NCBI RefSeq assembly: GCF_000380985.1
Contig: NZ_KB905706.1
Location: 36,440-100,439 of the forward strand
Reading direction: 5' to 3'
DNA: 64,000 bases
Source of the DNA: Proteiniphilum acetatigenes DSM 18083
GTDB lineage: Bacteria; Bacteroidota; Bacteroidia; Bacteroidales; Dysgonomonadaceae
Made by a program: the position numbers and the translations under genes. The notes below the pieces were generated by a model. The model had not been told where the DNA came from. It was given only the letters and a program-made list of their open reading frames with translations, and searched no databases. Shown here piece after piece: positions 63,711 to 64,000 of this stretch. Numbering within the stretch: the stretch's first letter is position 1; each line of letters begins with the position of its first letter.

Positions 63711-64000
63711 ATGTTATTCAACCGTTTCCCCGTGGAATACCAGATGGACTCGCAGGATTGCGGGCCGGCATCATTGAAGGTCATCGCCAAACATTTCGGG
63801 AAATTCTATTCGCTGCAATACCTGCGCGACCGTTGCGGGATTACCAAAGAAGGCGTTTCACTGCTCGACCTGAGCACCGGCGCCGAAAGCATCGGACTGC
63901 GCACCCTGGCCATCAAATGCACCGTCGACGATGTGGTGAACAGCATCCCCTTCCCCGCCATTGTCTTCTGGAACGACAACCACTTTGTGGTGGCGTATGC
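63711..64000 (+). CDS. C39-peptidase ABC transporter, N-terminal part only
   Basis: The frame from the ATG at 63711 to the window end gives 96 aa of a C39 bacteriocin-processing peptidase domain. QMDSQDCGPASLKVIAKHFG carries the catalytic Cys17, and NDNHFVVAY carries the catalytic His91. In this family the domain is fused to an ABC exporter and cuts peptide leaders after a double glycine during export. The membrane and ATPase domains should lie beyond the window. With HlyD next to it, a complete leader-processing export system is likely. Confidence 0.9.
   Translation, partial: MLFNRFPVEYQMDSQDCGPASLKVIAKHFGKFYSLQYLRDRCGITKEGVSLLDLSTGAESIGLRTLAIKCTVDDVVNSIPFPAIVFWNDNHFVVAY

Noticed and set aside
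1..64000. CRISPR array, tRNA or rRNA gene, invertible promoter
   Set aside because: No regularly spaced identical repeats, no cloverleaf-like conserved T-arm or anticodon pattern and no site-specific recombinase with inverted promoter repeats were seen on reading the window.

Overview
The window comes from a member of the Bacteroidota, most likely order Bacteroidales. The support is three SusC/SusD pairs, an ECF sigma factor with a FecR-type anti-sigma factor, many SPII lipoproteins, and several promoters matching the phylum-specific TTTG...TAnnTTTG pattern. Dysgonomonadaceae (Proteiniphilum/Petrimonas-like) is a guess from style only. No tRNA, rRNA or CRISPR array was seen.

Layout. (1) 1-2601, minus strand: the dihydrolipoyl dehydrogenase (cut by the window edge) and the E2 acyltransferase of a 2-oxoacid dehydrogenase complex. 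(2) 2971-11612, minus strand: an alpha-mannoside locus with a LacI-type regulator, a D-lyxose/D-mannose isomerase, a PfkB sugar kinase, a mannitol-1-phosphate dehydrogenase-like enzyme, a GH92 alpha-mannosidase and a GxGYxYP lipoprotein. Two near-identical sites centred on AACCGGTT mark the LacI regulon. (3) 11897-21109, plus strand: L-rhamnose use, with rhaB, rhaA, rhaT, an AraC regulator and two GH78-type rhamnosidases. Rhamnulose-1-phosphate aldolase and the lactaldehyde enzymes are not here. (4) 21260-29884, minus strand: a sigma/anti-sigma-controlled polysaccharide utilization locus (ECF sigma, FecR, STN-bearing SusC, SusD, lipoprotein). (5) 30089-32926, minus strand: a GH106 rhamnosidase with a Tat signal, divergent from a second AraC regulator. 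(6) 34318-57196, plus strand: a large AraC-linked locus. It contains two tandem copies of a four-gene module (SusC, SusD, DUF4959/DUF5000-type lipoprotein, DUF4998-type lipoprotein), then a GH78 enzyme, a GH106-like enzyme and an AraA-fold isomerase. (7) 57275-59463: a decay zone with gene remnants and a complete IS1595-type insertion sequence (8-bp target duplication) inside a small secreted-protein gene. (8) 59526-64000, plus strand: the start of a peptide natural-product/export cluster with two paralogous GT2 glycosyltransferases, a LanC-like protein without visible zinc ligands, an HlyD adaptor and a C39-peptidase ABC transporter (cut by the window edge).

How it fits together. Surface SusC/D complexes and lipoproteins would bind and import rhamnose-rich, and probably mannose-containing, oligosaccharides. 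GH78, GH106 and GH92 enzymes would release L-rhamnose and D-mannose. RhaT, RhaA and RhaB carry rhamnose to rhamnulose-1-phosphate. The isomerase/kinase pair could carry mannose through fructose to fructose-6-phosphate. The two AraC paralogues probably tie the scattered rhamnoside genes to one signal, while the middle locus answers to its own ECF sigma system.

The most unusual points are the intergenic spacers filled with degenerate 7-8 bp periodic repeats, the tandem SusCD modules separated by a C16 tract, the multiply broken gene carrying the IS, and the LanC-like/GT2/C39 export cluster.
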